Shown here piece after piece: positions 17,998 through 27,343 of a DNA stretch of 64,000 nt; position 1 is the first letter of the stretch, and each line of letters begins with the position of its first letter. Both the position numbers and the translations under genes were made by a program. Under the pieces are notes generated by a model. The model was not told the DNA's origin. It made no database searches and saw only the letters and a list, made by a program, of their open reading frames with translations. This DNA is from Flavobacterium pokkalii (GTDB lineage: Bacteria > Bacteroidota > Bacteroidia > Flavobacteriales > Flavobacteriaceae), in contig NZ_NASZ01000012.1 in NCBI RefSeq assembly GCF_014596575.1, positions 43,329-107,328 on the forward strand, given 5' to 3'.

Positions 17998-20505
17998 ATG
18001 ATTAAAATAATTGTAGTCGGAAACGGCATGGTAGGTTTCAAATTTTGTGAAAAATTTATTTCGAAACAAGGACAGGAAAAATATCAAATTACCGTATTTG
18101 GAGAAGAGCCAAGACGCGCTTATGATCGCGTTCACCTAAGCGAATATTTTGCAGGAAAAACAGCTGAAGATTTATCCATGTCAACAGCAACATGGTACGA
18201 AGAAAATAATATCACACTAAACACTTCCGAATTAGTAATTGACATCAACAAAGAAAACAAGACAATTACAACACATTTGGATAAAATCCATTCTTACGAT
18301 TATTTAGTTTTAGCGACAGGTTCGTCTGCTTTTGTACCACCAATTGAAGGGGTAGAAAAAGAAGGTGTTTTTGTTTACAGAACCATTGAAGACCTTGACG
18401 CCATCATGGCTTATGCTTCAAAAATAAAAAAGAATGGCGCTACCGAAGCAGCTGTATTAGGCGGTGGATTATTAGGTCTTGAGGCTGCAAAAGCAGTTCG
18501 CGATTTAGGACTAAATCCTCACGTAGTAGAATTTGCTCCGCGTTTAATGCCAAGACAATTAGACAAAGGTGCCAGCAACATGCTTCGCTCTAAAATTGAA
18601 GAATTAAACATCAAAATTCACTTAAGTAAATCAACGCAATTCATTGATGGTGATAATGCCATTACCGGAATGATGTTTGAAGAAGAAGAATTACTAAAAG
18701 TAGATATGCTGGTTATTTCGGCCGGTATTAAACCAAGAGACGAACTAGGAAGAAGCGCAGGTCTTGAAGTAGGTGTTCGCGGCGGAATTGTAGTGAACAA
18801 CAAAATGCAAACTTCTGACCCAAATATCTTCGCTATCGGAGAAGTAGCACTATACAATCACATGATTTACGGATTAGTGGCTCCTGGTTACGAAATGGCC
18901 GATGTGGCTGCCGAGCAAATTATGCAAGGCGAAAAAACCATGAGAGAGTCTATCGACATGTCCACTCAATTAAAACTAATTGGAGTTGAAGTAGCCAGTT
19001 TCGGAGATCCTTTTATCGAACACCAAGACGGCACTCCAATTGTTTACGAAAACAAATTAACCGGAATTTACAAAAGAATCAACATTTCTAAAGACGGAAA
19101 AAAATTATTAGGAGGAATCTTGGTAGGTGATTCCAGCGATTATAATAGCTTATATCAAATTTACATTAACGGAATGGCTATTCCTAAAAATCCTGAAGAC
19201 CTTATTTTAGGAGCAAGAGGCGGCGAAAGCACTTCATTAGGAAGCGTAATGGATTTACCGGATACCGCAGTTATCTGTTCTTGTGAAAATGTAACCAAAG
19301 GAACTATCTGCAAATCCATCACAGAAGAAGGTTGCGATTCATTATCCGATGTTATTAAATGTACCAAAGCCGGAACAGGTTGCGGAGGATGTAAACCAAT
19401 GGTTATTGATTTGGTAAAAGAAACCCAAATCAGTATGGGTAAAGAAGTAAAAGATGTAATTTGCGAACACTTTGCTTACACCCGTCAGGAATTATTTGAC
19501 TTAGTTAAAATTAACAAACACACTAATTTCTTTGATGTAATTGACCATCATGGTTCCGGAGACGGTTGTGAAATTTGTAAACCTGTTGTCGCTTCAATTT
19601 TCTCCAGTATTTATAACGACACAGCTAACAAACACGTAACCACTCAGGACACTAACGACCGATTCTTAGCTAACATTCAACGTAACGGAACTTATTCGGT
19701 TGTACCAAGGGTAGCCGGTGGAGAAATTACTCCTGAAAAGCTTATCGTTATTGGTGAAGTTGCGAAACAATTCGACTTATATACCAAAATTACCGGAGCA
19801 CAACGTGTAGATTTATTCGGAGCTCATTTAAGTGATTTACCTCAAATTTGGAAAATCCTAATCGAAAACGGTTTTGAAAGTGGTCACGCTTACGGAAAAT
19901 CATTAAGAGCGGTAAAAAGCTGCGTAGGAAACGCCTGGTGTCGTTACGGAATGGACGACAGCGCCGGATTTGCCATTGAATTGGAAAACCGCTACAAAGG
20001 AATCCGTTCTCCGCACAAATTAAAAGGAGGAGTTTCGGCTTGTATTCGTGAATGTGCCGAAGCCAGAGGAAAAGATTTTGGAGTAATTGCCGTAGAAGGC
20101 GGATGGAATTTATACATCTGTGGAAACGGAGGAGCCAATCCGAAACACGCGGTACTTTTGGCGGAACAAATTGATCGTGAAACCGTAATCAAATATTTAG
20201 ATCGTTTCTTAATGTACTACATCCGAACAGCTGGACCATTAGTAAGAACAGCAACCTGGTTAGAAAAACTGGAAGGCGGAATGGATTACTTAAAAGAAGT
20301 GATTATCGAAGACAGCTTAGGTCTTTGTGAAACTTTGGAAAAAGAAATGGAAAAACTGGTTGGCACTTACGAATGCGAATGGAAACAAGTATTAGAAAAA
20401 CCAAGATTATTAAAACGTTTCAGCCATTTTGTTAACAGTGACGAAAAAGATGACAACATCGAATTTGTACCGTTAAGAGATCAAAAAATGCCAAAAGCCT
20501 GGTAA
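17998..20505 (+). CDS. nirB: Nitrite reductase (NAD(P)H), large subunit
   Basis: 835 residues. Cytoplasmic assimilatory or detoxifying reduction of nitrite to ammonium. Order of parts: an FAD/NAD(P)H oxidoreductase domain (1-400, with VVGNGMVGFKF and VLGGGLLGLEAA loops), a BFD-like [2Fe-2S] domain (CSCENV and CGGCKP near 425-460), a second region with CEICKP, a sulfite/nitrite reductase half-domain, and the siroheme/[4Fe-4S] ligands in CVGNAWC and CIREC near 640-685. Length is normal. It is followed by nirD after a structured 138-bp gap. Confidence 0.96.
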   Translation: MIKIIVVGNGMVGFKFCEKFISKQGQEKYQITVFGEEPRRAYDRVHLSEYFAGKTAEDLSMSTATWYEENNITLNTSELVIDINKENKTITTHLDKIHSYDYLVLATGSSAFVPPIEGVEKEGVFVYRTIEDLDAIMAYASKIKKNGATEAAVLGGGLLGLEAAKAVRDLGLNPHVVEFAPRLMPRQLDKGASNMLRSKIEELNIKIHLSKSTQFIDGDNAITGMMFEEEELLKVDMLVISAGIKPRDELGRSAGLEVGVRGGIVVNNKMQTSDPNIFAIGEVALYNHMIYGLVAPGYEMADVAAEQIMQGEKTMRESIDMSTQLKLIGVEVASFGDPFIEHQDGTPIVYENKLTGIYKRINISKDGKKLLGGILVGDSSDYNSLYQIYINGMAIPKNPEDLILGARGGESTSLGSVMDLPDTAVICSCENVTKGTICKSITEEGCDSLSDVIKCTKAGTGCGGCKPMVIDLVKETQISMGKEVKDVICEHFAYTRQELFDLVKINKHTNFFDVIDHHGSGDGCEICKPVVASIFSSIYNDTANKHVTTQDTNDRFLANIQRNGTYSVVPRVAGGEITPEKLIVIGEVAKQFDLYTKITGAQRVDLFGAHLSDLPQIWKILIENGFESGHAYGKSLRAVKSCVGNAWCRYGMDDSAGFAIELENRYKGIRSPHKLKGGVSACIRECAEARGKDFGVIAVEGGWNLYICGNGGANPKHAVLLAEQIDRETVIKYLDRFLMYYIRTAGPLVRTATWLEKLEGGMDYLKEVIIEDSLGLCETLEKEMEKLVGTYECEWKQVLEKPRLLKRFSHFVNSDEKDDNIEFVPLRDQKMPKAW

Positions 20506-20546
20506 TTATCAAATCAAAAGAATTAAAATATCAACTTCTATGTTCC

Positions 20547-20619
20547 CTATCCTCTTTGTTGCTCATTGTAAGTATTACACAAAACTCACAACACAATTAT
20601 AATTTACACTGAGGATAGG
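20547..20619 (+). promoter_or_regulatory. Structured nirB-nirD gap with operator-like palindrome
   Basis: CCTATCCTC (20547-20555) and GAGGATAGG (20611-20619) are perfect inverted copies 55 bp apart. Within the loop lies TGTAAGTATTACA (arms TGTAA and TTACA, 20567-20579). The inverse complement of TAAGTATTAC equals the GTAATACTTA found in the nirB promoter. It may be an internal promoter or an mRNA processing site. Confidence 0.5.
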
Positions 20620-20643
20620 TACATAAAATAAAAAAATAACACC

Positions 20644-21021
20644 ATGGAAAATATCTTAAGCGAATATAAAACAGTACTACCGGAAGATGTAAAAATTTGG
20701 TTTAAAGCAGGAACCGTTGAAGATTTCCCAACTAACCGAGGTGGTTGTATTAAATACAAAAACAAACAAATTGCCGTATTTAACTTTACCCGCCGAAATA
20801 CCTGGTATGCCTGCCAAAATGCCTGCCCTCACAAAATGGAAATGTTACTTTCAAGAGGAATGCTTGGTTCAGCCGAAGAAACTCCAAAAATTGCCTGCCC
20901 AATGCACAAAAAAACCTTTTCATTGGTTGATGGGTCCTGTTTGAGCGGAGAAGATTACTCAATTGCCACTTACCCTGTAAAAATAGTAGGCGACGAGGTA
21001 TTTGTTGGCTTTATTGATTAA
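20644..21021 (+). CDS. nirD: Nitrite reductase small subunit, Rieske-type
   Basis: 125 residues. Rieske-like fold with both iron-sulfur ligand motifs present, CPH near residue 59 and CPMH near 87, so a [2Fe-2S] cluster is likely. It would pass electrons within the NirBD complex. It follows nirB in the same direction and precedes a DUF4202 gene. Confidence 0.93.
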   Translation: MENILSEYKTVLPEDVKIWFKAGTVEDFPTNRGGCIKYKNKQIAVFNFTRRNTWYACQNACPHKMEMLLSRGMLGSAEETPKIACPMHKKTFSLVDGSCLSGEDYSIATYPVKIVGDEVFVGFID

Positions 21022-21061
21022 ATTAAATATGTATCTTTGAAGTATTAAACAAATACGACAA

Positions 21062-21649
21062 ATGACAGCCTCAAAATTTCAAAAAGCCATCGAATGGATT
21101 GATGCCGAAAACGCACAAGATCCAAACACAGAAATACACGAATCCGTAAGTTTTCCAAAAGAACTATTATACTCTGATAGAATGTATGCAAAACTTATGG
21201 ATTTTTATCCTAATGCTTCCGAAGCAGTCCAAATCGCGGCTAAAGCACAACACATTTGCCGATGGAAAATAGCCCGCGAATCCTACCCAATGGATCGTGT
21301 AGGTTACTTAAAATGGCGCGAAGAGTTAAAAAAATTCCACGCCAAAACTACCGCAACCATTCTGGAAAAAGCAGGTTATGACGAGGATTTTATCGCCAGA
21401 GTTTCTTTCTTAATCGAAAAAAAACTACTTAAAAAAGACGAAGAAACCCAACTATTAGAAGATGTTATTTGTTTAGTTTTTCTGGAATACTATTTAGCTC
21501 CTTTTGTCGAAAAACACGACACCGAAAAACTTAAAAACATTATCCTTAAGACATGGAACAAAATGTCCGACAAAGGACATCAGGCGGCTTTACAAATCAG
21601 CTACAGCCCTGAAAATCTACAATTAATAAAAGACGCGCTGGGATTGTAA
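21062..21649 (+). CDS. DUF4202 family protein
   Basis: 195 residues, mostly helical. The segment AAKAQHICRWKIARESYPMDR (near residues 60-80) and the following YLKWREELKKFHA are typical of DUF4202. A His and an acidic cluster suggest an HD-like metal site, but that is inference. It sits between nirD and the sensor kinase, 12 bp from the latter, and is commonly linked with nitrite or nitrate genes. The biochemical role is unknown. Confidence 0.83.
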   Translation: MTASKFQKAIEWIDAENAQDPNTEIHESVSFPKELLYSDRMYAKLMDFYPNASEAVQIAAKAQHICRWKIARESYPMDRVGYLKWREELKKFHAKTTATILEKAGYDEDFIARVSFLIEKKLLKKDEETQLLEDVICLVFLEYYLAPFVEKHDTEKLKNIILKTWNKMSDKGHQAALQISYSPENLQLIKDALGL

Positions 21650-21661
21650 TTAAACATTAGT

Positions 21662-23473
21662 ATGATAAAAGAAGCCAAAGCGTTTTCTGAAAATCTAAAT
21701 TTTAAAAAATTAAAGCAAATGTATCTGTTTGCTTTAATTACTATTGCCATTACGATTCTTTTGAGTCAGTTGCTCATTCAGCATAACATTAGCAGCCAGC
21801 TTAATGATTCCCGACTGATAAATATCTCGGGAAAACAACGTATGCTGAGTCAAAAATTAGCCAAAGAAATTCTTATCCTGAATTCTTCCAGTATTGATTC
21901 GAATAAAGAAGCTGCAATTTCCAACATCCGAAAAACACTGAAACTTTGGAAATCAACCCATTTGGCTTTAGAAAAAGGAAACGACAGTCTTCATTTTCCC
22001 AGCGAAAAAAGTCAGATGCTTTTAGCTTTATTCAAAGACATTAAACCGAATGTCCTCAACATTGACAAGGCCACCCGAAACTATTTAAACAACAGCATCC
22101 GCAATCGTAACGAGAATACAAATCAGGCTGAAGTAAAAACTATTTTGGACAATGTTGCTGTATTTTTAGACAAAATGAATGTTATTGTAGGGCAATATGA
22201 ACACGAAGCCTTAGAAAAAGTAACCCGCCAACGCAACATTGAATACGGCATTTTAAGCTTTACTTTATTGGTTTTGCTTTTAGAATTCCTTTATATTTTT
22301 AAGCCTACTAATAAAAAAATTGAACTCTTAATTTCTAAATTATTAATTTCAGAAAAAAGAGCTATCAAACTGGCACGCGACACCGAAGCTATTAGTATCA
22401 TCAAAGAAAATTCAGTAAAAGAATTGAAGTCGCTGAATTTTGCGATGGAAAATACGTTATTGTATTGCCGCATCAGTCCGCAGGGAAAAATCATTCACAT
22501 GGGGGAAAAATTCGCCAAATTATTGCAATACAACCCTTCTTTTGATTCCGACAAAAGCTTTGCAAAAGCACTTACAGCCGTAGAAAAAGAGCAACTGGAA
22601 ATCGACCGCATTATTGCCGACAAACAAAGAAGCGGCTGGCAGGGCGAACTCAACACCACCGATAGATACGGCAACAAACTATGGCTAGACATGTCTATGA
22701 TTCCGGTTCGCATTCGCAAAGAAGAATCCGAATTACTAGTGATTTGTTTTAATATTACCGTTCGTAAAAATGCCGAGCTGGAAGTAGAACGCCTTAACAG
22801 AGAAAACATCATTGAAAAGGTAAATCAGCAAAAAATTATTTCAAGCAAAATTGTTGAAAACCAGGAAAACGAACAAAACCGAATTGCACGCGAAATTCAT
22901 GATGGAATCGGACAAATGCTTACCGGATTGAAGTTTAGTCTGGAAAGTATTAATTTGGATGACAAAGAAAAATCGGCTCAGAAAATCGAATATCTAAAAA
23001 AACTTTCGCTTGATATTATCAAAGGAGTCCGTACCGCCACATTCAACCTGATGCCGCCCGAATTGAGCGATCATGGAATTGTTTCCTCGATAGCCAAACT
23101 AACTTTGGAATTAGCCAAATTAACCGGTAAAAATGTTCAGTTTTACAACAAAACCGATTTTGATCAAAGACTGGATTCATTAATCGAAATCAACATTTAC
23201 CGTTTAACTCAGGAAGCGATAAACAATGCTATAAAATATGCCGACTCGTCACATATTATTGTGCAACTTTCCCACAGTAACAAAATACTTAGTATTACCA
23301 TAGATGACAACGGAAAAGGATTTGACATTAATACTGTAGAAAAAAAGCGCAATAGCGAGTCCGGAATGGGCTTATTATTCATGAAAGAACGCGTGCAATA
23401 CATCAACGGAAGAGTATTTATCAACTCTATTCCCGGAGAAGGAACCCGAATTACTTTCAATATTCCGATATAA
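21662..23473 (+). CDS. Sensor histidine kinase with PilJ/NarX-type sensor domain and PAS
   Basis: 603 residues. Order: a first membrane helix (about 21-40), a PilJ/NIT-like extracytoplasmic domain with NISGKQRMLSQKLAKEI, a second helix (about 196-214), a PAS domain (about 265-380), a HisKA_3 dimerisation region with phospho-acceptor His413 in REIHDGIGQ, and a HATPase domain (NAIKYA, DDNGKGFD, GMGLLFMKERV). The PilJ domain is the one used by NarX and NarQ for nitrate/nitrite. Position between the nir genes and a NarL-type regulator supports a nitrite or nitrate sensor. Confidence 0.9.
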   Translation: MIKEAKAFSENLNFKKLKQMYLFALITIAITILLSQLLIQHNISSQLNDSRLINISGKQRMLSQKLAKEILILNSSSIDSNKEAAISNIRKTLKLWKSTHLALEKGNDSLHFPSEKSQMLLALFKDIKPNVLNIDKATRNYLNNSIRNRNENTNQAEVKTILDNVAVFLDKMNVIVGQYEHEALEKVTRQRNIEYGILSFTLLVLLLEFLYIFKPTNKKIELLISKLLISEKRAIKLARDTEAISIIKENSVKELKSLNFAMENTLLYCRISPQGKIIHMGEKFAKLLQYNPSFDSDKSFAKALTAVEKEQLEIDRIIADKQRSGWQGELNTTDRYGNKLWLDMSMIPVRIRKEESELLVICFNITVRKNAELEVERLNRENIIEKVNQQKIISSKIVENQENEQNRIAREIHDGIGQMLTGLKFSLESINLDDKEKSAQKIEYLKKLSLDIIKGVRTATFNLMPPELSDHGIVSSIAKLTLELAKLTGKNVQFYNKTDFDQRLDSLIEINIYRLTQEAINNAIKYADSSHIIVQLSHSNKILSITIDDNGKGFDINTVEKKRNSESGMGLLFMKERVQYINGRVFINSIPGEGTRITFNIPI

Positions 23474-23535
23474 CACTAGAAAAAATACGTAAAAAATACG
23501 TATATTGCACTACTTTTGACTAAATACGTAAATTT
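23471..23535 (+). promoter_or_regulatory. Response-regulator leader with three AAATACGTA-like repeats
   Basis: The gap between kinase and regulator contains AAATACGTA three times (around 23482, 23492 and 23524), with TATATTG after the second. The nirB promoter has a related TATACGTATATTTG. The copies suggest binding sites for the regulator itself. Confidence 0.5.
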
Positions 23536-23559
23536 TATATTCTTAAAAATAAGTAAGTT

Positions 23560-24219
23560 ATGAATCAAACCATTCGAGTTGTCCTTGCTGATGATCATTT
23601 TTTTGTAAGAGATGGTATCAAATCACTTTTAGAAAGCGAAAAAAACATTGTTGTAGTTGGAGAAGCAACTGATGGACAAGAGGCTTTAGAAGTGGTTGCA
23701 ACTACTAACCCTGACTTATTAATTGTTGATATCAGAATGCCACATCACACAGGAATTGAAGTGGTTGAAAAATTACGCAATCAAAATAATCCCGTAAAAA
23801 TCATTGTACTATCGATGCACGAATCGGAAGAATATGTTTTAAAATCAATTAAAGCAGGTGCCGACGGTTACTTATTAAAAGGTTCCAGCAAAGAAGAATT
23901 TTTGAAAGCACTGCATGCTGTAGCCAACGGAGGAAAATATTTCACCGGAGACATCTCCTCTATTTTAATTAATCAATTAACGAATACAACGGCTTCTTTA
24001 GAACCTAAACCGACTCTGGCTGAAGATTTAACAATTACCAAAAGAGAAAAAGAAATCCTTACTTTATTATTGTCCGGAAAAGGAAATAAAGAAATTGCCG
24101 AAGCTCTGGAGATCAGTAAACGTACCGCCGAAGTACACCGTTTTAACCTGATGAAAAAGTTAAAAGTCAAAAACCTGATGGAACTTTCCAACAAAGCCAC
24201 CGAATACTCTTTAATATAA
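23560..24219 (+). CDS. NarL/FixJ-family response regulator
   Basis: 219 residues. Receiver domain with DD at 11-12, phospho-acceptor Asp57 in IVDIRMP, and the conserved Lys in YLLKGSS near 109. C-terminal LuxR/GerE helix-turn-helix (TKREKEILTLLLSGKGNKEIAEAL at about 151-174). It pairs with the preceding kinase and probably controls nirBD. Transcribed in the same direction, with its own motif-rich leader. Confidence 0.92.
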   Translation: MNQTIRVVLADDHFFVRDGIKSLLESEKNIVVVGEATDGQEALEVVATTNPDLLIVDIRMPHHTGIEVVEKLRNQNNPVKIIVLSMHESEEYVLKSIKAGADGYLLKGSSKEEFLKALHAVANGGKYFTGDISSILINQLTNTTASLEPKPTLAEDLTITKREKEILTLLLSGKGNKEIAEALEISKRTAEVHRFNLMKKLKVKNLMELSNKATEYSLI

Positions 24220-24222
24220 TTA

Positions 24223-24268
24223 TCAAAAAAAACTTCCTAAAAGCTTAATCTTAGGAAGTTTTTTTTGA
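24223..24268. terminator. Bidirectional terminator
   Basis: A perfect 18-bp stem (24223-24240 with 24251-24268; core AACTTCCTAA) and a 10-base loop. It separates convergent genes. Confidence 0.95.
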
Positions 24269-24285
24269 TTATTTGTCACTACAAA

Positions 24286-25161
24286 CTACTCATCATCCGG
24301 TTCTATATGAATCAAAACATGACCCAACTCCGGAATTTCTTTTCGCAACGTATCTTTAAGAATATGCGCCAGCTGATGCCCTCTTTTGACCGTAATTTGA
24401 GCATCAACAACTGCATGCAAATCTACATGGTATTTCATCCCTGATTTCCTGATAAAACATTTTTCTGTAGCAATAATTCCATCAACATTTAAAGCTACTA
24501 TTCGGATATGCTCGATTAAATCATCGTACAAATGTTCATCCATAATTTCGCCCAAAGCAGGACGAAAAATCAAGTAACTATTGTAAAAAATAAAACAGGA
24601 AGCAAAAAGTGCCGCCCAATCATCAGCCGACTCATAACCTTTACCTAAAATTAAAGCAATAGAAATACCTATAAAAGCAGCCACCGAAGTAATAGCGTCA
24701 CTACGATGATGCCAGGCATCGGCCTTTAAAGAAGAACTATTGGTTTCAATACTTCGCTTCATTACTTTCTGAAAAGAATACTCTTTCCAAATAATAATGG
24801 CACCTAACACAAACAAAGTCCATGATTTAGGCAAATCATGTGGCGCCTGAATATTAGCGATACTTTCATAAGCAATAACAGTAGCCGAAGTGATTAAAAA
24901 ACCAACCACCAAAAAAGTAATCAAAGGCTCAGCACGTCCATGTCCATACGGATGATTTTCATCTGCTGGTCGGTTAGAATATTTTATTCCAAACAAAACT
25001 AAAAGCGAAGCAAAAATATCAGTAGTAGATTCTATTCCGTCAGCAATTAAGGCATAAGAATTGCCAAAAAAACCTGCTAAGCCTTTTATAATTGCTAAGC
25101 AGGTATTTCCTATTATACTAAAGTAAGTTGCCTCTACGGCTGCTTGTTGTTGTTTACTCAT
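24286..25161 (-). CDS. Cation diffusion facilitator (CDF) transporter
   Basis: 291 residues. Six membrane helices: DGIESTTDIFA in the second and HHRSDAITS in the fifth supply the metal-binding acids and His, and ADENHPYGHGRAE forms the cytoplasmic loop. The C-terminal ferredoxin-like domain (residues 210-291) is present. CDF proteins export Zn2+, Fe2+, Mn2+ or Co2+ in exchange for protons. The stop lies 5 bp from the murA stop-side, in a co-directional order murA then CDF. The metal is not determined. Confidence 0.9.
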   Translation of the reverse strand: MSKQQQAAVEATYFSIIGNTCLAIIKGLAGFFGNSYALIADGIESTTDIFASLLVLFGIKYSNRPADENHPYGHGRAEPLITFLVVGFLITSATVIAYESIANIQAPHDLPKSWTLFVLGAIIIWKEYSFQKVMKRSIETNSSSLKADAWHHRSDAITSVAAFIGISIALILGKGYESADDWAALFASCFIFYNSYLIFRPALGEIMDEHLYDDLIEHIRIVALNVDGIIATEKCFIRKSGMKYHVDLHAVVDAQITVKRGHQLAHILKDTLRKEIPELGHVLIHIEPDDE

Positions 25162-25166
25162 ATTAT

Positions 25167-26483
25167 TTATTCAACACGAACAATTTTAGCTCCAATAGCT
25201 CTTAATCGTTCATCGATACGCTCATAACCGCGGTCAATTTGTTCGATATTCTGAATTGTACTGGTTCCTTTGGCAGAAAGCGCTGCAATCAATAAAGAAA
25301 TTCCCGCACGAATATCAGGCGAAGACATGGTAGTTGCTTTTAATGTCGATTTAAAATCATGCCCGATTACCACCGCTCTGTGTGGATCACACAACATAAT
25401 TTTGGCTCCCATATCAATTAATTTATCTACAAAGAACAATCTGCTTTCAAACATTTTTTGGTGAATCAACACATCTCCTTTAGCCTGAGTAGCCACTACC
25501 AAAACAATACTCAACAAATCCGGAGTAAAGCCCGGCCAAGGTGCATCGGCAATGGTAAGAATAGATCCATCGATGTCGGTTTTTACTTCATACCCATTTT
25601 CATGAGTTGGAATATAAATATCATCACCACGACGCTCTAAGGTGATTCCTAATTTTCTAAAAGTATTCGGAATTAATCCTAAATTTTCCCAGCTAACATT
25701 TTTGATGGTAATTTCACTTCTGGTCATGGCAGCAAGACCAATCCAGGAACCAATTTCAATCATATCCGGAAGAATACGATGTTCGCAACCGCCTAATTGC
25801 TCAACTCCTTCAATAGTTAATAAATTCGAACCAACACCAGTAATTTTGGCTCCCATAGAATTCAACATTTTACAAAGCTGTTGCAAATAAGGTTCGCAGG
25901 CAGCATTATAAACCGTTGTTTTTCCTTTTGCTAAAACAGCTGCCATTACAATATTAGCTGTTCCGGTTACCGAAGCTTCGTCTAAAAGCATATCGGTTCC
26001 TTGAAGACCTTCTTCCGGCGATTCTACTCCGTAAAAATGATCTTCGCGGTTGTAACGGAATTTTGCACCTAAATTGATAAAACCTTCAAAGTGAGTATCT
26101 AATCTTCTTCTTCCTATTTTATCTCCTCCCGGTTTTGGAATATAACCTTTACCAAAACGTGCCAAAAGTGGCCCTACAATCATAATCGAACCTCTTAAAG
26201 CACCACCTTCTTTTTTGAAAGCTTCTGTTTCAAGGTACCCCACATTTACTTCATCCGCTTGGAAAGTATAAGAACCGGAACCGTTCTTAGTTATTTTTAC
26301 ACCTAAATTACCTAAAAGGGTAATCAGTTTATTGATATCAATAATATCGGGAATATTGTTAATGGTTACTTTTTCTGGAGTTAAAAGTACAGCACACAAA
26401 ATCTGTAAGGCTTCATTTTTTGCGCCTTGTGGAGTAATTTCTCCTTTTAAACGGATTCCTCCTTCAATTTTAAAAATTCCCAT
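25167..26483 (-). CDS. murA: UDP-N-acetylglucosamine 1-carboxyvinyltransferase with Asp in the fosfomycin site
   Basis: 438 residues. First committed step of peptidoglycan synthesis, adding enolpyruvyl to UDP-GlcNAc. Lys22 in GAKNEA and the catalytic loop are clear. The loop that carries Cys115 in E. coli reads PGGDKIGRRR here, with Asp121 (GAT) in place of Cys. MurA enzymes with this change in other bacteria are active but resist fosfomycin. Five bp from the CDF gene. Assignment is firm; resistance is a prediction. Confidence 0.95.
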   Translation of the reverse strand: MGIFKIEGGIRLKGEITPQGAKNEALQILCAVLLTPEKVTINNIPDIIDINKLITLLGNLGVKITKNGSGSYTFQADEVNVGYLETEAFKKEGGALRGSIMIVGPLLARFGKGYIPKPGGDKIGRRRLDTHFEGFINLGAKFRYNREDHFYGVESPEEGLQGTDMLLDEASVTGTANIVMAAVLAKGKTTVYNAACEPYLQQLCKMLNSMGAKITGVGSNLLTIEGVEQLGGCEHRILPDMIEIGSWIGLAAMTRSEITIKNVSWENLGLIPNTFRKLGITLERRGDDIYIPTHENGYEVKTDIDGSILTIADAPWPGFTPDLLSIVLVVATQAKGDVLIHQKMFESRLFFVDKLIDMGAKIMLCDPHRAVVIGHDFKSTLKATTMSSPDIRAGISLLIAALSAKGTSTIQNIEQIDRGYERIDERLRAIGAKIVRVE

Positions 26484-26549
26484 ATTCTTTTTTTAGTTTT
26501 TCTGAGTTACTGAGATTCTAAGTTTTTCTTCAAAAAAGACCTAGCAACT

Positions 26550-27281
26550 TTATTGATTTTTTTGATTGTTATTTTTTTGAAAAGACTTTTGTTTTCCCTG
26601 TCCTTTATTATTTTTATTATTCTGATTTTTATTAGACTGCCCCTGAGAAGAAACTTTATTAGACATTCTCTTATTAGTACGCAACAAATCAGTTGTATTA
26701 ATAAGCTCTTCTGAACTTTGTAATAAATTCAATTTTCCCCCTGACAACTCGTAAAGATGTTCAAAAATCACATCATCTTTCACCGTATCTTTGTTCCAGC
26801 TCAAATAAGACTTTTTCATGTGATTGGCAATTACTTTTACCAAAGCACTTTTCATCTCGCCTTCTTCCCATTTATTAGCAACATCAATCATATATTTGAT
26901 ATTGTTTCCGTAATAACGGTATTTTGGGAAATTTTGAGGATATTTTAAAACTTCCGGTTTAAGTTGCAAAACCTCTCTGGAAGGAATTGGATACGGTGAT
27001 TCGACATCCAATTTAAAATCAGACATGATAAAAAGCTGATCCCAAAGTTTATGCTGAAAATCAGGAACATCTCTCAAATGCGGATTTAAACTCCCCATAA
27101 CCTGAATGATATATTTGGCTGCTTTATTTCTGGTTTCAGCATCTTCAATTTCGGTAGCCTGGTCAATCAGTTTTTGCAAATGACGTCCATACTCAGGAAT
27201 AATCAAATGCGGACGCTCGGCATTATACTCTAAATGATGCACCACATCATTCGCATTTTCTTTTATATATTTCTGATTCAT
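26550..27281 (-). CDS. DUF4290 family protein
   Basis: 243 residues from the ATG at 27281; a longer frame to 27341 runs into the DUF493 gene. Mostly helical, with the HHLEYNAERPHLIIPEYGRH segment near residue 15 and YGNNIKYMIDVA near 128, as in DUF4290. The last 45 residues are Asn/Gln/Lys-rich and probably disordered. Found only in Bacteroidota as far as I know; no function known. Lies in a minus-strand run with DUF493 upstream and murA downstream. Confidence 0.85.
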   Translation of the reverse strand: MNQKYIKENANDVVHHLEYNAERPHLIIPEYGRHLQKLIDQATEIEDAETRNKAAKYIIQVMGSLNPHLRDVPDFQHKLWDQLFIMSDFKLDVESPYPIPSREVLQLKPEVLKYPQNFPKYRYYGNNIKYMIDVANKWEEGEMKSALVKVIANHMKKSYLSWNKDTVKDDVIFEHLYELSGGKLNLLQSSEELINTTDLLRTNKRMSNKVSSQGQSNKNQNNKNNKGQGKQKSFQKNNNQKNQ

Positions 27282-27343
27282 ATTTTTGGATTGATTTAAA
27301 ACTTTTGCAGAAAAAACCCTTAGACGGTCTTTTTCTAACAAAA

